A stretch of DNA of 64,000 bases from assembly GCA_903813345.2 (NCBI GenBank), contig CAIIXF020000005.1:18543375-18607374 (forward strand), in the 5' to 3' direction. This DNA comes from Owenia fusiformis. Taxonomy: Eukaryota > Annelida > Polychaeta > Sabellida > Oweniidae. Below are positions 1-13,087 of the stretch, piece by piece (the stretch's first letter is position 1; each line of letters opens with the position of its first letter). Position numbers and translations under genes: made by a program. Below the pieces are notes generated by a model, which worked only from the letters and a program-made list of their open reading frames with translations, was not told where the DNA came from and did not search any database.

Positions 1-520
1 ATATTTATAATGATGAAAATAACATAAAAATTAATGCAGAAACTCCTTCAACTGAAAAGTTTAAGCAATGTTTGATGTGAGAACTAATGATTTTTTACCT
101 CTGCCTCGATATCTTCTATTGTGACTGGTTTCGATCTGCTGATTCGTAATATGGTTTGAAAGTTTTTTGCCACTAAAAATGTGATGATGTTATATTAAAA
201 GAATAGTTTATACATTTTAATATTATATATTTAATATTATAGACGCTGTAAACAGTTTGAATATAGACTACTATATTATACTATACACTTTATATACATT
301 TATATTTAAAAAATCATGTCAAATATAAATATTTCTTGGTATTATGAGCCTTTAGTAGTCATTGAGTTCGATGATTATTATAACACCATACCCACATCAT
401 GTCAATATCTAACAACTTACAATAAAGTGCAGACGTCAGTCCAACACATAGTTGTAAAACGAGGATCACTATGACAACCCTCATCCTGGCACCTTAACAA
501 TGAAAAAAGAAAAGTGTTGA
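1..520. other. AT-rich non-coding stretch
   Basis: No reading frame, RNA gene or repeat was recognised here. It would be the 3' flank or 3' UTR of the tentative minus-strand gene that ends at 521. Confidence 0.5.
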
Positions 521-3500
521 TCATTCATTGTGTTGATTTATTGAAAGAAATGATTTATTTGTGTGCTTTTTGGGTCTTGATACATCTGACTTCTGAAGTC
601 TCTTGCTTGTGTTCCCGTCCATCCATAGCACTTTTCTGACATTATATAGCTGTTGAGTTAAGTTATCATTGAAATGATGCATAGCAGTGTTCACTTCATG
701 AAGCTTTGTCATGTAAGACACTACAGCAAAACTTTAAGAGATATTTGACAAAAAACTTAAAACAACAACTGTACAGTAACATTCCGTTCTGTCTATTGTT
801 TTTCCTATTATAAACTTGAATTAATAAAAAATCAAATATTAAATTTATCGAAGTATATTTACCCCACTCTGCAGCGCTGGTGTTGAATGGAATGCTGACT
901 TCAATTCCAGGGAACTAATGCAATGTGTGACCATTTTCCTAATCAAATATTCTTTTCAGTTTTATTTATTGAAATGCTAGCATCTGTTATAAGGGGTCTT
1001 CTCTGAACTGCGAGATGATTGTGAAAAAGAATGAACATCAATGTTGAAATTTACGATTTTACTTGGAATAAGATATGAATTTTTTTAGAAATTAGACATA
1101 TTGAGTATTGAGGAATGATATGAACTGAGAATATTCTTACATTGAAACAGTTTTTGTAAAAGTTGCTGGCTGTCTATGATTTTGTCTTTTATACTCTACA
1201 ATATTTTCCTTGAACTATAACCAGTTAAAAAACATGAAAATATAAGATCACAATACTTTTATTAATAATTTTATAAATAGTACATGTAAACTTTGTAATT
1301 GCTCCCTGTTTTGAATAAATCGCATATGTCGCATTTAGTATCAATATGTAGCATTATATTTGTTTTCTAAAGAAAGAGAAGCTCAAAGACGACGTGAAAA
1401 ACAGTTTCAAATGACTGCGTAAACGTGCAAGGAGTCAGATTTTTATAATTGAAAATGTTATTTTAAAATTGCCTCAATGTAACATATTTGCATTTTTAAT
1501 TGAATATATTTCAATGGTTTTATATTGATGTAGGTGGTAACAAATGGAAATTGTTATTTGCTAAGTAAGGAAAACTGTTAAAAGATCATTTGATCTAGTT
1601 TTTTGGTGTGATGATTTTGTGAGAAAAGTATTAATCCATCTGTTCCAAAAATCACTGTTTACAACTCAAGGTAGATTGATTTTTCTAACAAATTCAAAAT
1701 ATTCTTGTCTGTAAGCTTAAATATTTAGAGTTCAAATAAAAAATGTGTTATATTTTGTATTATACAGTGTAGACTGCAGAATTTGTACATGTACAATCAA
1801 ATCAACTTTGTACAATTGTCAAGTTTAAATAAAGGATAGGGTCAGATCGAGGCAGCATTGATTATTTGAATGTTTTCCGAGTACACATTCTGCAAAATAA
1901 GATTTTGATTAATTCAGATCAAATTGAAACAATTCTGAGATTTTGCAATAACATGAATACAGTCATTCTCTGCAGTGCGAGATTGTTTGCTACAGACAGT
2001 TGTGAAACAGGTCACCTCCTCCCTCAGAAATAGGCCTTCATATCCAACCTAATATTTTAGAAAAAAATGTTTGGAAAAATTTGGCCCAAATTTCAGAAAA
2101 AAACTGGGCTAACATTTTGAAATGGCCTTCAATTCTACTTATTATCTGGAGAATACAATTATTTCTTTTTACCCATATTATATAGCATCTTATCATAAAA
2201 TATCATCTGTGTATATATTGTAAATAATACTTAAATGTTTTTAATTAAGATTCTAATATAGTATCCAGTAATCAAATGTTATCAGTTCTTGAATAGACCA
2301 ACAGCAAATGCAATTCCTAGAGCTTAATATACTATATGCTAAAAAGCAAACAGAAAGAAACAGTGGTTATGCAGAATAGGCACATTCTTGGCATTGCATT
2401 TGTTAGGAGGTAGACTTCATCTACAAATATCACTATCTACATATATTATACAAATCCCAAAAATGTGCAATTGTCCCACGTAAATGACTGGAAGGAATAC
2501 TTCAGATTGAGGTATTTTTTGCCTGTATAAACGACTGGTTATATGTTTTTTATTATCACATTTGACCTTTGTAAATATATAATAACTTATTTTGTTAAGT
2601 GTATGTTTAATGAATGATTCAAACAACTAGATTTGCTTAATGTTACAAAATATTTCATGATCCATTTGGTAGGAATGTTAACTCAATGCATTGATAGATG
2701 TCGCCTTGTATGGTGTTACTTTGGAACCTGGACTTTTGATTCGCAAGGTTTGAGCCAGAAGGTTGAAGAATGACTTTGAATGAGTATTTTCACGGCTACA
2801 GACAAAAACAAATCTAAAGATGGTTAGATTGATAAGATATCTGTGTCAGAGATTAAACCTGTACTTAGGGTTAAGATAACAAATTAAGATCATGAGTTTT
2901 TTCCTTTCAGTAAGGCATTTTAACTATGGAGGTCTTCTAAATTTGAAACAAATGCGATTTTGAATCATCTTTCAGGTGTAGTCTTTGATTACAATTGTTG
3001 TCATGGTGACTATGGAATGTTTTCAAATTCCTTCAAAAGTTCTTCAAGAATTTTTTTCAAATACCTTTGATGTGCATAATTCAGCGTTTCATATTTTCCT
3101 TAGTATTTTTTCATTGTATATGTTACACCTTCATTGTGTTAATACAAATCCATTGTGAGGAATGTTCTCCCTTTAGATTTACGATACAGATATTTCAGTA
3201 ATCCCTTTTACCAATATATGGCCGATAGAAAATAATTATTTGCAAGAGTTCTACATTTGTAGGTGGTTAGTAGAATATTAGTAGAACATTTCAGCAACAT
3301 ATATAACCTTGCTAATCTTTCAAAAACACATATGTTGAACATCAGTACATTTTAGAGAATCTTTCGATACACTTATAAAATTTGATATTGATATTTTAGT
3401 AAAAATACAGTAAACCTCTTCAGAAAACTTCAAGATACCACCTCCCAAACTTATAGATAAAAGTTTTGGTTGTATCAAGAATTTGACAGGTCTTACTGTT

Positions 3501-3616
3501 CACTGATTGCCAAGGTGGAAACTTGCCTCAAAAAATCAACATTGAATAATGAGAAGCTATCAAGGTTAAAGAGAATAAATTCTTGTTTTATCTTAAAAAT
3601 GTTCTTAGCAGATTTA
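521..3616 (-). CDS. Tentative four-exon 3' part of an unrecognised minus-strand gene
   Basis: Four minus-strand segments, each bounded by AG and GT, join without a frame break: 3616-3497 (120 nt), 2795-2720 (76 nt), 914-863 (52 nt) and the terminal exon 720-521, ending in TGA. The acceptor before 2795 has a strong pyrimidine tract; the one before 914 is weak. The terminal exon encodes a helical, polar stretch (LHEVNTAMHHFNDNL) followed by a Lys/Arg/Ser-rich tail. I do not recognise the family. Phase agreement across three junctions argues for a real gene, but each exon is short and AT-rich sequence gives chance exons. If the ADAMTS gene on the other strand extends left of the window, this gene would be nested in one of its introns. 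The 3497-3616 exon is the least certain; a 216-nt plus-strand frame overlaps it. Confidence 0.3.
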
Positions 3617-3738
3617 CTGGAGAGCAATAAATGTATTTGCTGTTTTTGGAGAAGCATTTATTCTTTTTTACCTTTGAAGATGTAGATAGGGGGTCTCATA
3701 TGACCCCGTCTGTAGGAGATCAGGATACCTTAAGATCA

Positions 3739-3847
3739 CACTATTTATAACCTATCAAATCACTTTTTTTTGATTTTCTGATCAAACTTTTTTCACTATT
3801 TATAACCTATCAAATCATTTTTTTTATTTTCTGATCAAACTTTTTTC
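3739..3847. repeat. Tandem duplication of about 55 bp, two copies
   Basis: The stretch beginning CACTATTTATAACCTATC is repeated almost exactly, with units at about 3739-3793 and 3794-3847. They differ mainly in the length of the T run. Confidence 0.85.
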
Positions 3848-5565
3848 AGTCATAATTTTTTGTTACTACATCATATATGAAACTGAAATAGAGATTTGAT
3901 TCATTGGAATAATGTTTCAAGGAACTTAACACAGAATTACTTATTTTAGAAAAGTGTATTTTGAGAATGAGAGCCATGCAATGCCCCTAGTGGCCTCAAA
4001 GAAGGTCATGTAAGAGTTATCTTGTACAGAATGTCAGAGACACTATTAGCCCATCCTGTACCAATTTGTTCTAAGATTCGTACCTGAATTTCACTTTGTT
4101 TATTCAACACCACTTTACTATTATGTATTTGTCACTTACATGTATTTTAATGCATTTTAGCAAGAACTGAAGACTCTACTGTTATAGCATTTTAATTATT
4201 GTAAGATGTATCTGAATTTTATGCAGTAATGTACTTGTTGTTGTTGTAGTATTGTATTTGTTTAATATTATATTAGGTGTATTATTGTAATTGTATTTTA
4301 TATAGAATATCGCTGTAAATACCTCTGTAATTTATGATATTTATATAATACATGTATTGTACACCTGTTAGTGTACCTTACATGGGAAACGTTGTTATTA
4401 TGTAATCTTTCTTGTATGTAATTACTATGCAATTATACAGGTTGTCTAGTCATAATTTATGTAATATAAATGTAGTATTTAAGGCCCAACCTGTATATTT
4501 ATTTATACTGGTTGAACGTACATGTACTCGTTGTTCTGTAAATCTAAGCTATTCTGTTTCTAAAATCTCACCTTAGTCAGTGCTTTTTACAGTTTACCTC
4601 AAAACTTGACCGAGTTGTCTGATTTTTTGCATTTCTTCAATATATAAAGTCTCGTCTATTTATCTATGTGTGATGGTAACAAATGTATTTCTTCATTTCA
4701 CTCTATTTTGGATGTACAAATACGACCACAGACCACTGCGAGGTTTTATTTTGCGAGATTAATGAGACTCTGTGTGAGCCTGGTTGTAAAGGTTAGCATA
4801 TAATCCATAGATCACAGACACCCTAAGAATAACTCAAGTCTGCTAATAACTTTACATCAGCTCTATACAAGTTCAAAAATTTTGGAAAATCTTGATTTTT
4901 CTACATTTTATTGAATTTATATGTGTAATGTTCCTAGTATATGAGATGGACATTATAAATGAGATGTACAATTTGCCTGAGCTGCCAATATTGGCAGCTC
5001 TGGCAGCTATAATTTTTTAAAACTTATTTTGGATGACCTTTGACCCCTTGTAATTTTATCTGATCGTTAAGATAAGAGATTTATGGATGGGGAATCTGCC
5101 GGAAAATAGGCCGGTTCCGACAGGTTGCCTCATTGTGATTGGTTCAAGAGTTAATGATGCCAGATCACATGGTGTTCAGGTACCAAATACGGAATAAGTC
5201 CCACCCAGGTATTACACTAAGTATGATTTAGACAAGAAGCGAATACTCAAAAGCCTTTGAATGCACATTCCACGTCAGTAAAGCCGACGTTTATGAGTAT
5301 TATGAAGTGAATATTGCAGAGCATGCGGTTATTTACTGCATCAACTTTGAACATGGTACTTGAGGAATTACCTTGGATAACACACTTTAGGAAGAATGTA
5401 CAGTCTGTTTTCTCGATGTAAGTTTCATATTGTTTCACAGCAAAAGGGAAATGTGTGACATAAATCTGTTATCTGGAGGGCATATTCAGGGAAGCAGGGT
5501 TCAACACTGAGATTCAGAACATATTTGCCACAATTTACCAAGTCAGCAATCAGCCCATTGCCCAA

Positions 5566-5627
5566 ATGGCAACCATTTCCAATTTCATTGGCAAGAGATG
5601 GCAACCATTTCAAATTCCATTGGCAAG
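5566..5627. repeat. Short tandem repeat of about 30 bp, two copies
   Basis: Two adjacent units read GGCAACCATTT, then AATT, then CATTGGCAAGAG with small differences between the copies. Confidence 0.7.
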
Positions 5628-6204
5628 AGCAAAAGTGATTACCATTTGCAATACGGCATCTGAGAATTCTGCATATAAGGCTAAATGGTCCAGTCAGTGC
5701 AACCTATTTAGCCTTCCTGATGCTTGTTCTGGTATTCAAACCTGAAGTTATATCATAAGATGGCAGACAGAAACACATGTTAGCTATCAAGAGTTGTTAA
5801 TCGGTTCTTACATGGGTATCAATAAGCTAATGAAGTACCATGTTCAACACATTCGGAATATTTGTACCTTTCAAGCACTTGTATAAGCTAGAGCATATAA
5901 TGAAGCACTGATCCAGATTTATATTGTATCTATTCTTGTAATTCTGTCGTCCTTCCTGGAATATTATTGCTAGTTATAAGTGCCCCTCATTTATTACATT
6001 AATATATTGTGTCATATATAAAGGAAAAAACTGGTAAGGTTGAGCCAATCAAATCTTTCAAAATTAGCTCGAAATCCCAGGATATTTTGAACATTTGATG
6101 TTAAAATGCAAAGTATTGTTGTTTTTACTTTTTCAATCGTAAGAAATTTATATTTGTTGTATGATGTCTCTGACAATCCTGACAATTAGAGCTACACTGT
6201 AGCT

Positions 6205-6285
6205 CCAATATGAGCCATTGAAGCTCAAATAAGACCCTCTGAAGCTCAAGTAAGACCCTCTGAATCTCAAATTTGAAGCTCAAAT
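6205..6285. repeat. Short degenerate tandem repeat of about 22 bp
   Basis: Units of the form GAAGCTCAAATAAGACCCTCT follow each other about three to four times with decay. Confidence 0.65.
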
Positions 6286-7538
6286 ATCTCATCTACTGCA
6301 GATATACCTAAACCTCGAATGCAAATGCCTAAGAACTTCCAGACAATGTACTTTAAATGAAGCCTACATGCTTTTTGTTTTGTTCTTTTAGTGACTTATG
6401 AATGTGTTAGACTTGCTGCGTCTATGTTATTTCAGCTAGAATGTATGTTTACTTTCGCCAAGTGGTATTTCCTAAAGGGAATGAAGATGTACAATACATA
6501 ATATGGGAACATCTTTTAGCATTCTCAAGTTCTTGGCTCTTGAGCCATTTGTACCCATGCAAAAATATCTACTGATTGCGATTTCCTTAAAAAATCAAAA
6601 TGAGTTATCTTAAAATGTTTGTATTTCATTTTGAGGATTTGGAATGCTACATCAATTTAATCCATCTACAGTTCATGGAATTTGCACTGTTTTACATTTT
6701 ATTTTGCATCTAAAACATGACCACCTGAATTTACAATGATGGGTCAAAGACCTTGGAATCGTATTGATGTAAGAGGGAATACATAGTCTCTGGTTTAACC
6801 TTTTACATTGTTCATATATTCATCATACAAAAATGTGGTTTCTCAGATGCAACTATTTATTCTTGGTGGTACTTGTAGAAAAAACAAATCCACGGCTACT
6901 TGGCTACTTAGAAGAAGCCGTTAGAAGAAGCTAGTTATCTTATTTTTATAGGGTACATCACATTACTGGGAGAAGGTCAAATAGATGTTGTTTTGGGAAT
7001 AAAAAACAAAGTGATTTGAAATGTAAATAGTCTATAGGAGGGAAAGCAGTTTTGGTTTAGTTAAGCCAATGTAAATGCCAAAAATAAACTTAGTTAATTA
7101 AAGAAGAATTTCATTTTCATTCATTTCATTCATTTATTTTCAAACATCAGGTGAAACATACAGATAAGGCGGATGACACCCTAATGGGCATATTATCCGC
7201 ACAGAGAAGATGAACATGACAAGCAGTGTTGTGTAAATTATGTATCTCCAGCCTCGCACTCCCCACCCCCATCCCCCACCCGTCATTACACTATTCCATT
7301 TGCTCTCATATACATGTACATGTATAAAGAAAATAACTAGCCAAATATATTTACAAAATGACTGCATATTGTGAACTGTAAGGTTTTTAAGATGGTTCTT
7401 GAATATAAATGTTTTAGTATAAATGAATTGTTTTGTATGTTTTTTCACTTTTATTCACATTTTTGTATTTTTCACAATCATGTTAATTTCACATACAGTG
7501 TATCTGTATTCTTAATTTTTCACATTTCTATGTTCCAG

Positions 7539-10500
7539 TGCTCGGTGGATTGTGGTAAGGGCAAGAAGTATCGTCAGGTGAAATGTGTTGATAAAAAGGG
7601 GAACGAACTAAGTGCAGATAATTGTCCAGAGAAACGACCCAAGACGACGCGACGCTGCCGCGCTAGAGAGAAATGCCCACATTGGCACATTGGGCATTGG
7701 ACGAAGGTAATCTCACATGATATGATATGTTTTTTCATATTTCTCTTTTCAGATATTTTTTCCTCGAGGCTTCTTGTTTACTGTACTGTAAAACTGGAAT
7801 ATTGTAAACAATTATTTCACTATTCCCAACTTCACCATTTCTCATTTTCTACATCTGAAATATGACTTAATATTTAAATAATGTTTCTTTATAATTCTTA
7901 TTCATTTCTGATATCTCTTATACATTCTTAATCTATTCCAGTGTTCGGTGACATGTGACACAGGGTCTAAGATGCGTAGGGTCTTCTGTGTACAGGGAAA
8001 TTCCAAGCGACCAGACTCAGATTGCCATGACAAACACAAGCCTAAACCTCAAGTTATTGACTCATGTTGGTCCCAGAATTGCACAGAATACATATGGAAG
8101 AAGACAAAATGGTCACAGGTAAACTTTGAATGTGTTTGGTGTGTTTTATATAATTACATACACTAAACTGGTCATAGCTGGGTTGTTTTGTATCAGTAAG
8201 CATGTAAATGTTGCTTCCATGAAACTTGAAATACATCGGGATGGTCAGATAAAATGATTTTAATTTAATTTTGTTAAAACACAAATGAAGATTCAATTTC
8301 ATTTGATTTTGATTTCATTTGAGTTACATATCTCACACGGACACCATTGGGCATACACGTGTGGAAGGATAATGTAACTTACCAAATTGCTTTTAGTGTT
8401 AATATCTATGTACTTTATAATTGAGGGTTTGTAACAATATTTAAAAGCAAATATAACAAGGCTGCCACCTATTAGAAGTCACTTCAGTCATTACTTTCTA
8501 CATTTATGATCAAAACATGCATGTTTGCATATAATAAAGAGGTTGCTATGTAGTTGAATAAAGCTGAATAAATAGATGTCAGCTCTTGTTTTGTTTATTT
8601 GTTTTGGCTGGGATAGAGTGCCATAAGGCTTCAATTATAAAAACTAGCAAAAGCTGATTGGAGCCTATGAACTTTCTCTAATGGCCTTCAGGACCGTCAA
8701 TAGATGGCGAAAAATTCAGTAGGTTTAATAGCATACTTTAACATGTAAAAAATGTTCCAAAAATCTCCCAAGATAAATTTTATTGAAAATATCCAAAACT
8801 TCTAGTTTTGAATCTTAAAACATGTTTGTAAATAATGATGAAGGAAAATATGATATTTCTTTGATATATGTAGAGAATTTGAAGCTTCAAAACAGCAATA
8901 TTTACACATACACCAATGGGCCAGTTGTGGAGAACAACCTAGTAGTTAACTGCCATCTATATGAGTCCTGGCTCCCATTCAATTGATTAGTAGAGAACTC
9001 ATATAAGGGATATACATGTGAAAACAGTGAGATGATTAGAGATATGACGATAATGCTCTCATACTCTTCCTATCAGATAAAGGACATGTTACATTGACTC
9101 ATGCAGGGAAATGAAAATAATTAAAGTTCAAAGCTCTTATTTTAGTGCATGGATCTATGAAATTCTGCCTTCAAATTGTGAAATTGACATTGGATAATTT
9201 CTTTTATTCATTTTTTAATTTTAGTGTTCTCGAACATGTGGTTTTGGGCGTAAACAGAGAGATGTGCGCTGTTATGATGTTCTAACACAACAGGAAGTTA
9301 GTGGTGCTCTCTGTGAGGAGAAAGTGAAACCAAAGAGTTCCCGCAGATGTAGCAGTATGCCATGCCCTTATAATTGGCATACTTTGGAATGGTCTAAGGT
9401 AAATGGTTGTTTTAAAGGATACTAGTATCCTATCATTTTCAAGGCAAGCTTACAGTTTTCCAGTAAATCAAGTCCGTCATTCACCAGATAAACACATATC
9501 TAAAGGACGAAATATGTTAAATGTATTTACAAATTGTCGTACTAAGGTCACCTTAAAGATTAATTCTGTGGATCTAAACTATTGATAAATCATTGTGGCT
9601 TTTCTTGGTGAAATATGTATTGTTATCGCACCCTGGGATGCTGTTTTTTTTTATCTAATCAAATTCAACTTTTATATTACTTCTGTCCCCAGTGTTCCAC
9701 ATCATGTGACGAGGGGGTGATGAAGCGTGTAGTGGAGTGCCGCGCGGTGACAAAGGAGGGCTGGATAATCCCAGGTCACATTCCAGGGAAGTGTATGGAT
9801 ACAGAAAAACCTCCAACAGTGCGTTACTGTAACCTAGGATATTGTAACGCACTCTTTCACTGGCACATGGCACCATGGTCTCAGGTTAGTAACACTTTGT
9901 TACATTCTTGTCATCACTAAGAAGGTTACAGTCGCCATGTTTTGTCTGGTGTCTCGAAAGATTTAGCAGTCAAATATTATTGTTATGTCACCTCTAGAAG
10001 TGGTCACTTCTTAGTCTCCAACTTATTTGTGGATGGGTTTTTTGACAGTTGATGTTTCATGGTCGGCAGTGGGCATCTGTAAGCAATGGCACATGGTGAC
10101 ATTTTGCATGTTAATGCCTTGTTTTATTGTTCAGATCATTTGCAATAACCATGTATATCATACCAGGTGTCAACAATTTTATTGCATTAATTGTTTCAAA
10201 ATATTTTGCTTGTATATTGATATTGACTTAGCAACAGATGGAAAAACAATGCTACAATTCATTGATAAGTAAAAAAAGATATATACTGAATAAACTCTAA
10301 ATAATCTTGCTCATATCTTCTATTCACTCTTAATTAATTTGCTAATATCTTCTATTCAGTGCTCTCAGACATGTGGTGTAGGGCACCAGAGACGGCATGT
10401 CACATGTGTCGACTTGCAAGGCAAGAAACATTCCAGACGCAACTGTGTACAGGCCAACAAGCCTAAAAATTCCAGAACATGTCAGTTAGCACCATGTAAG

Positions 10501-13087
10501 TATTGGATTAATTGCAATGCCAATCGAACATCTCTTTAACCTCTTGAACTCCTAGAGTGAGGGATATATCAGTCACAGAATTTCTCACTTAAATTGTAGT
10601 TTAATAACTTTAATAACTTTTGTATATTTTGTATGTCTTAAAAAGTGTAGTTTTTGGCCATTGCTTAAGATAAAAATATGGCAAAAGTAAGAGTAACTTG
10701 TACATAGTTGTTTTTACTGCGATTTTTCTTTTCATAAAATATACAATAACAGACTATTATAGATACATGTAACTCGTAAAGTATGCATATTGCATGAACA
10801 ATTTCATTTATCCCTACAAAAAACATATGCAAAACCTATTCAGCAGTATTACTATGCTAATTTTGCAGGCTATGCCAAGACATGCAAGGAAATGAAAAGA
10901 ATCTCAGCCATCAAGATGGATGGTGACTATAATCTAGTGGTCCAAGGGCAGTTTCTTAAGGTTTACTGCCATGAGATGAGACGATCTCATCCAAAAGAAT
11001 ACCTCACCCTTTCTTCAGGGGAGACTGAAAATTTTTCAGAGATCTATGATAAAAGGTGAGAAGATGAAGGAGTGATGAATCTTCCTGCGAAAAATAAAGT
11101 AATTTTCTTCATATCAAACCCCATTGGTATAATTCAGGAAAGGAAATTCACTAGTGTGAAAAATTTAGAATATCTAAATTTTAAGAATGTTTAATTTGGA
11201 TCAGCAGAATTTAAACTGATAGGATGAAAGAAGTGTGTGAACAGAATGACTTCACTTGAATTAAACTCCATATTCATGTTATCATTTTGTTTTTTAAGAT
11301 TATTTGAGCCAAGTACTTGCCCAGACAATGGCACTAGGAACGCAGCTTGCCATTGTGCCAGAGAGATCTACCAACAGTCAGGATTCACAGCATTCAACAA
11401 GATTAGGATAAATATTACCTCACTACAAGTCATAGGTATGGGCATATTTTCAAATATTTTTACGAATAATAATGTCCTTAAAGTTTTTATCACTTTTTGA
11501 TTATCCACATTTTCTTTCAGAATTCAACAAATGTATTATACTAAACTGAACAATTTAACAAAAAAGTGAAATGAATAAAAGAAATGAATTTTTTTATTGA
11601 AATGTTGAAGTTTAGTGTTGAACACTTCGAGGTTATCCCACATGTATATAAGGTTCAGCATATAGGGATTATACCAAAGATATGTTTTTTGCTGAATTCA
11701 GTTTTCTCACGAAAATTTAAATTTTATTCTTCCTCAAAAATTTGTTTTTTATTTTCCAATGCCAGACAGATGTAGAGTGTATAATATGTCGTCTGTTAAC
11801 AATTCTGAAACCAGCTTTTTATCTTACAAATACGTGTAGGGGATAAATCAGATCATAGCAGATATAATATGTAAGGTGCATGAATTTTTCTGTTTTAGGT
11901 GATGACTTTACATTCAGCTATAGTAAAGGTGCCAACCAGATACCATTTGGTACAGCAGGAGACTGCTATAGTGATCGGGATTGTCCCCAGGTGAATATAC
12001 TACTTTCATATAATATTATCCCATGGATATTGAATATATACCTGGGGATAACAACACAAGATAATTTTGACTGGTAGATATGGTTGATATTCACTCATGG
12101 ATGAAAATGATATCCTCAAAAATCATAGGATATGCTGTATGGTTGTGTCAATAAACTTTATATGATTTTGTCTAACCACCAAGTGTGATTTTGTAATTTC
12201 AGGGTCGTTTCCGTATGAACCTGATGGGCACAGGCCTCTATGTGTCCAAGCAAACTGATTGGGTGTCAGAGGGCCACAGTACAGTTCAAAGGATATACAA
12301 GTCAGATGTAAGTACTCCATGCTCCCTCAGTGGAGAAATGCATACTAGTAAAATATAAGTACCATATGCTCCCTCAGTGGAGAGGGGGTTAATTACTGGG
12401 ATAAATGTAAGTCATTGGGAGGGGGTAGGGGGTATTAATGTTCCTTCCTGAAACTAGCGTATCACTTTCACTACATTTCCAGATTTGGCAAGATCTTCTA
12501 GAGAGAGATCCTTAAAATACCCTGTAATTGTACATGGACATAAACCTTGTACCTTTTTATGAAAATAATCATGCTGTAGACAGAAATGTTAGCAAATAAT
12601 CTCCAGATGTACCTACATTTGACTTAATCATGAGAATTTAATAATTTTATTTGTAAGAATTACTAAGTGTGCATCTTTCTTTGCATAAGTTGCAATTTTC
12701 AAGTATTTTGTACATATCTATTATTTATCAGCAACATGTTAATCCTAACTTTCAATAATCTTATTAACATGCACAAGAGGAGTACATGTACCTAAATGTT
12801 TACCCAGTCTTAAAATTACACATGGCCTGAAATACAAGAGAAAATATTAGTATATCCAAAGAGTAAGGAACACTGAAATATAGACGACACCCTAAATTCT
12901 ATAACAAAATAATGCCTCAAAGTAGGAAACATCATTCTTTAGAGCAAAATGGTATAATGGGATATTACAATTTTTCTATTTGTTGCAGCAAAACAACCGT
13001 ATAGATGGCGTGTGTGGAGGGTTCTGTGGCACTTGTTCCCCATACAAACATAAAGGCATTCAATTACAGCTCATGCCAGGTAACTAA
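7539..13087 (+). CDS. ADAMTS9/20 (gon-1) type metalloprotease, C-terminal half: five TSP1 repeats and GON domain
   Basis: Ten exons splice in frame: 7539-7706, 7942-8118, 9225-9398, 9693-9884, 10360-10495, 10869-11055, 11299-11435, 11899-11990, 12203-12307 and 12989-13087, giving 488 residues plus stop. The first five exons are thrombospondin type-1 repeats; most start at a Cys-Ser-x-x-Cys motif and end at Trp-Ser/Thr-Lys/Gln, with phase-0 borders between repeats. The remaining exons form a GON domain (KTCKEMK, YNLVVQG, ENFSEIYDKR, FGTAGDCYSDRDCPQ), the hallmark of ADAMTS9, ADAMTS20 and nematode GON-1. These are secreted extracellular-matrix proteases needed for cell migration and matrix turnover. 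The propeptide, metalloprotease and spacer exons are not in the window. The reading frame ends in TAA at 13085. Alternatively a donor at 13080 can join an acceptor at 13631, which also gives an immediate stop after one Asp. Confidence 0.93.
8681..8793 (+). repeat. Dispersed repeat family R4, intronic copy
   Basis: This segment matches the reverse complement of 43922-44038 with roughly 85% identity by eye, sharing TCAATAGATGGCGAAA and TCTCCCAAGATAAAT. A second matching block around 8945-8985 suggests the original element was longer. Confidence 0.75.

Larger units (their letters stand above)
3617..7538. other. Non-coding stretch, probably intronic to the ADAMTS-type gene
   Basis: No exon with thrombospondin-type cysteine spacing was found upstream of 7539, so this is most likely a long intron or intergenic sequence. 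It holds three small tandem repeats, listed separately. Two adjacent minus-strand frames at 5247-5613 (62 and 63 codons) match no family I recognise and have no convincing splice context. Confidence 0.5.

Noticed and set aside
5247-5613. Two adjacent minus-strand frames with several cysteines
   Set aside because: They overlap a tandem repeat, show no known domain, and no donor in them joins the tentative minus-strand gene in phase.
7140-7448. Minus-strand frame of 102 codons overlapping the first TSP exon region
   Set aside because: It is low-complexity (Gly/Trp run from a CCCCACCC tract), has no domain features, and overlaps intron sequence of the recognised ADAMTS gene.
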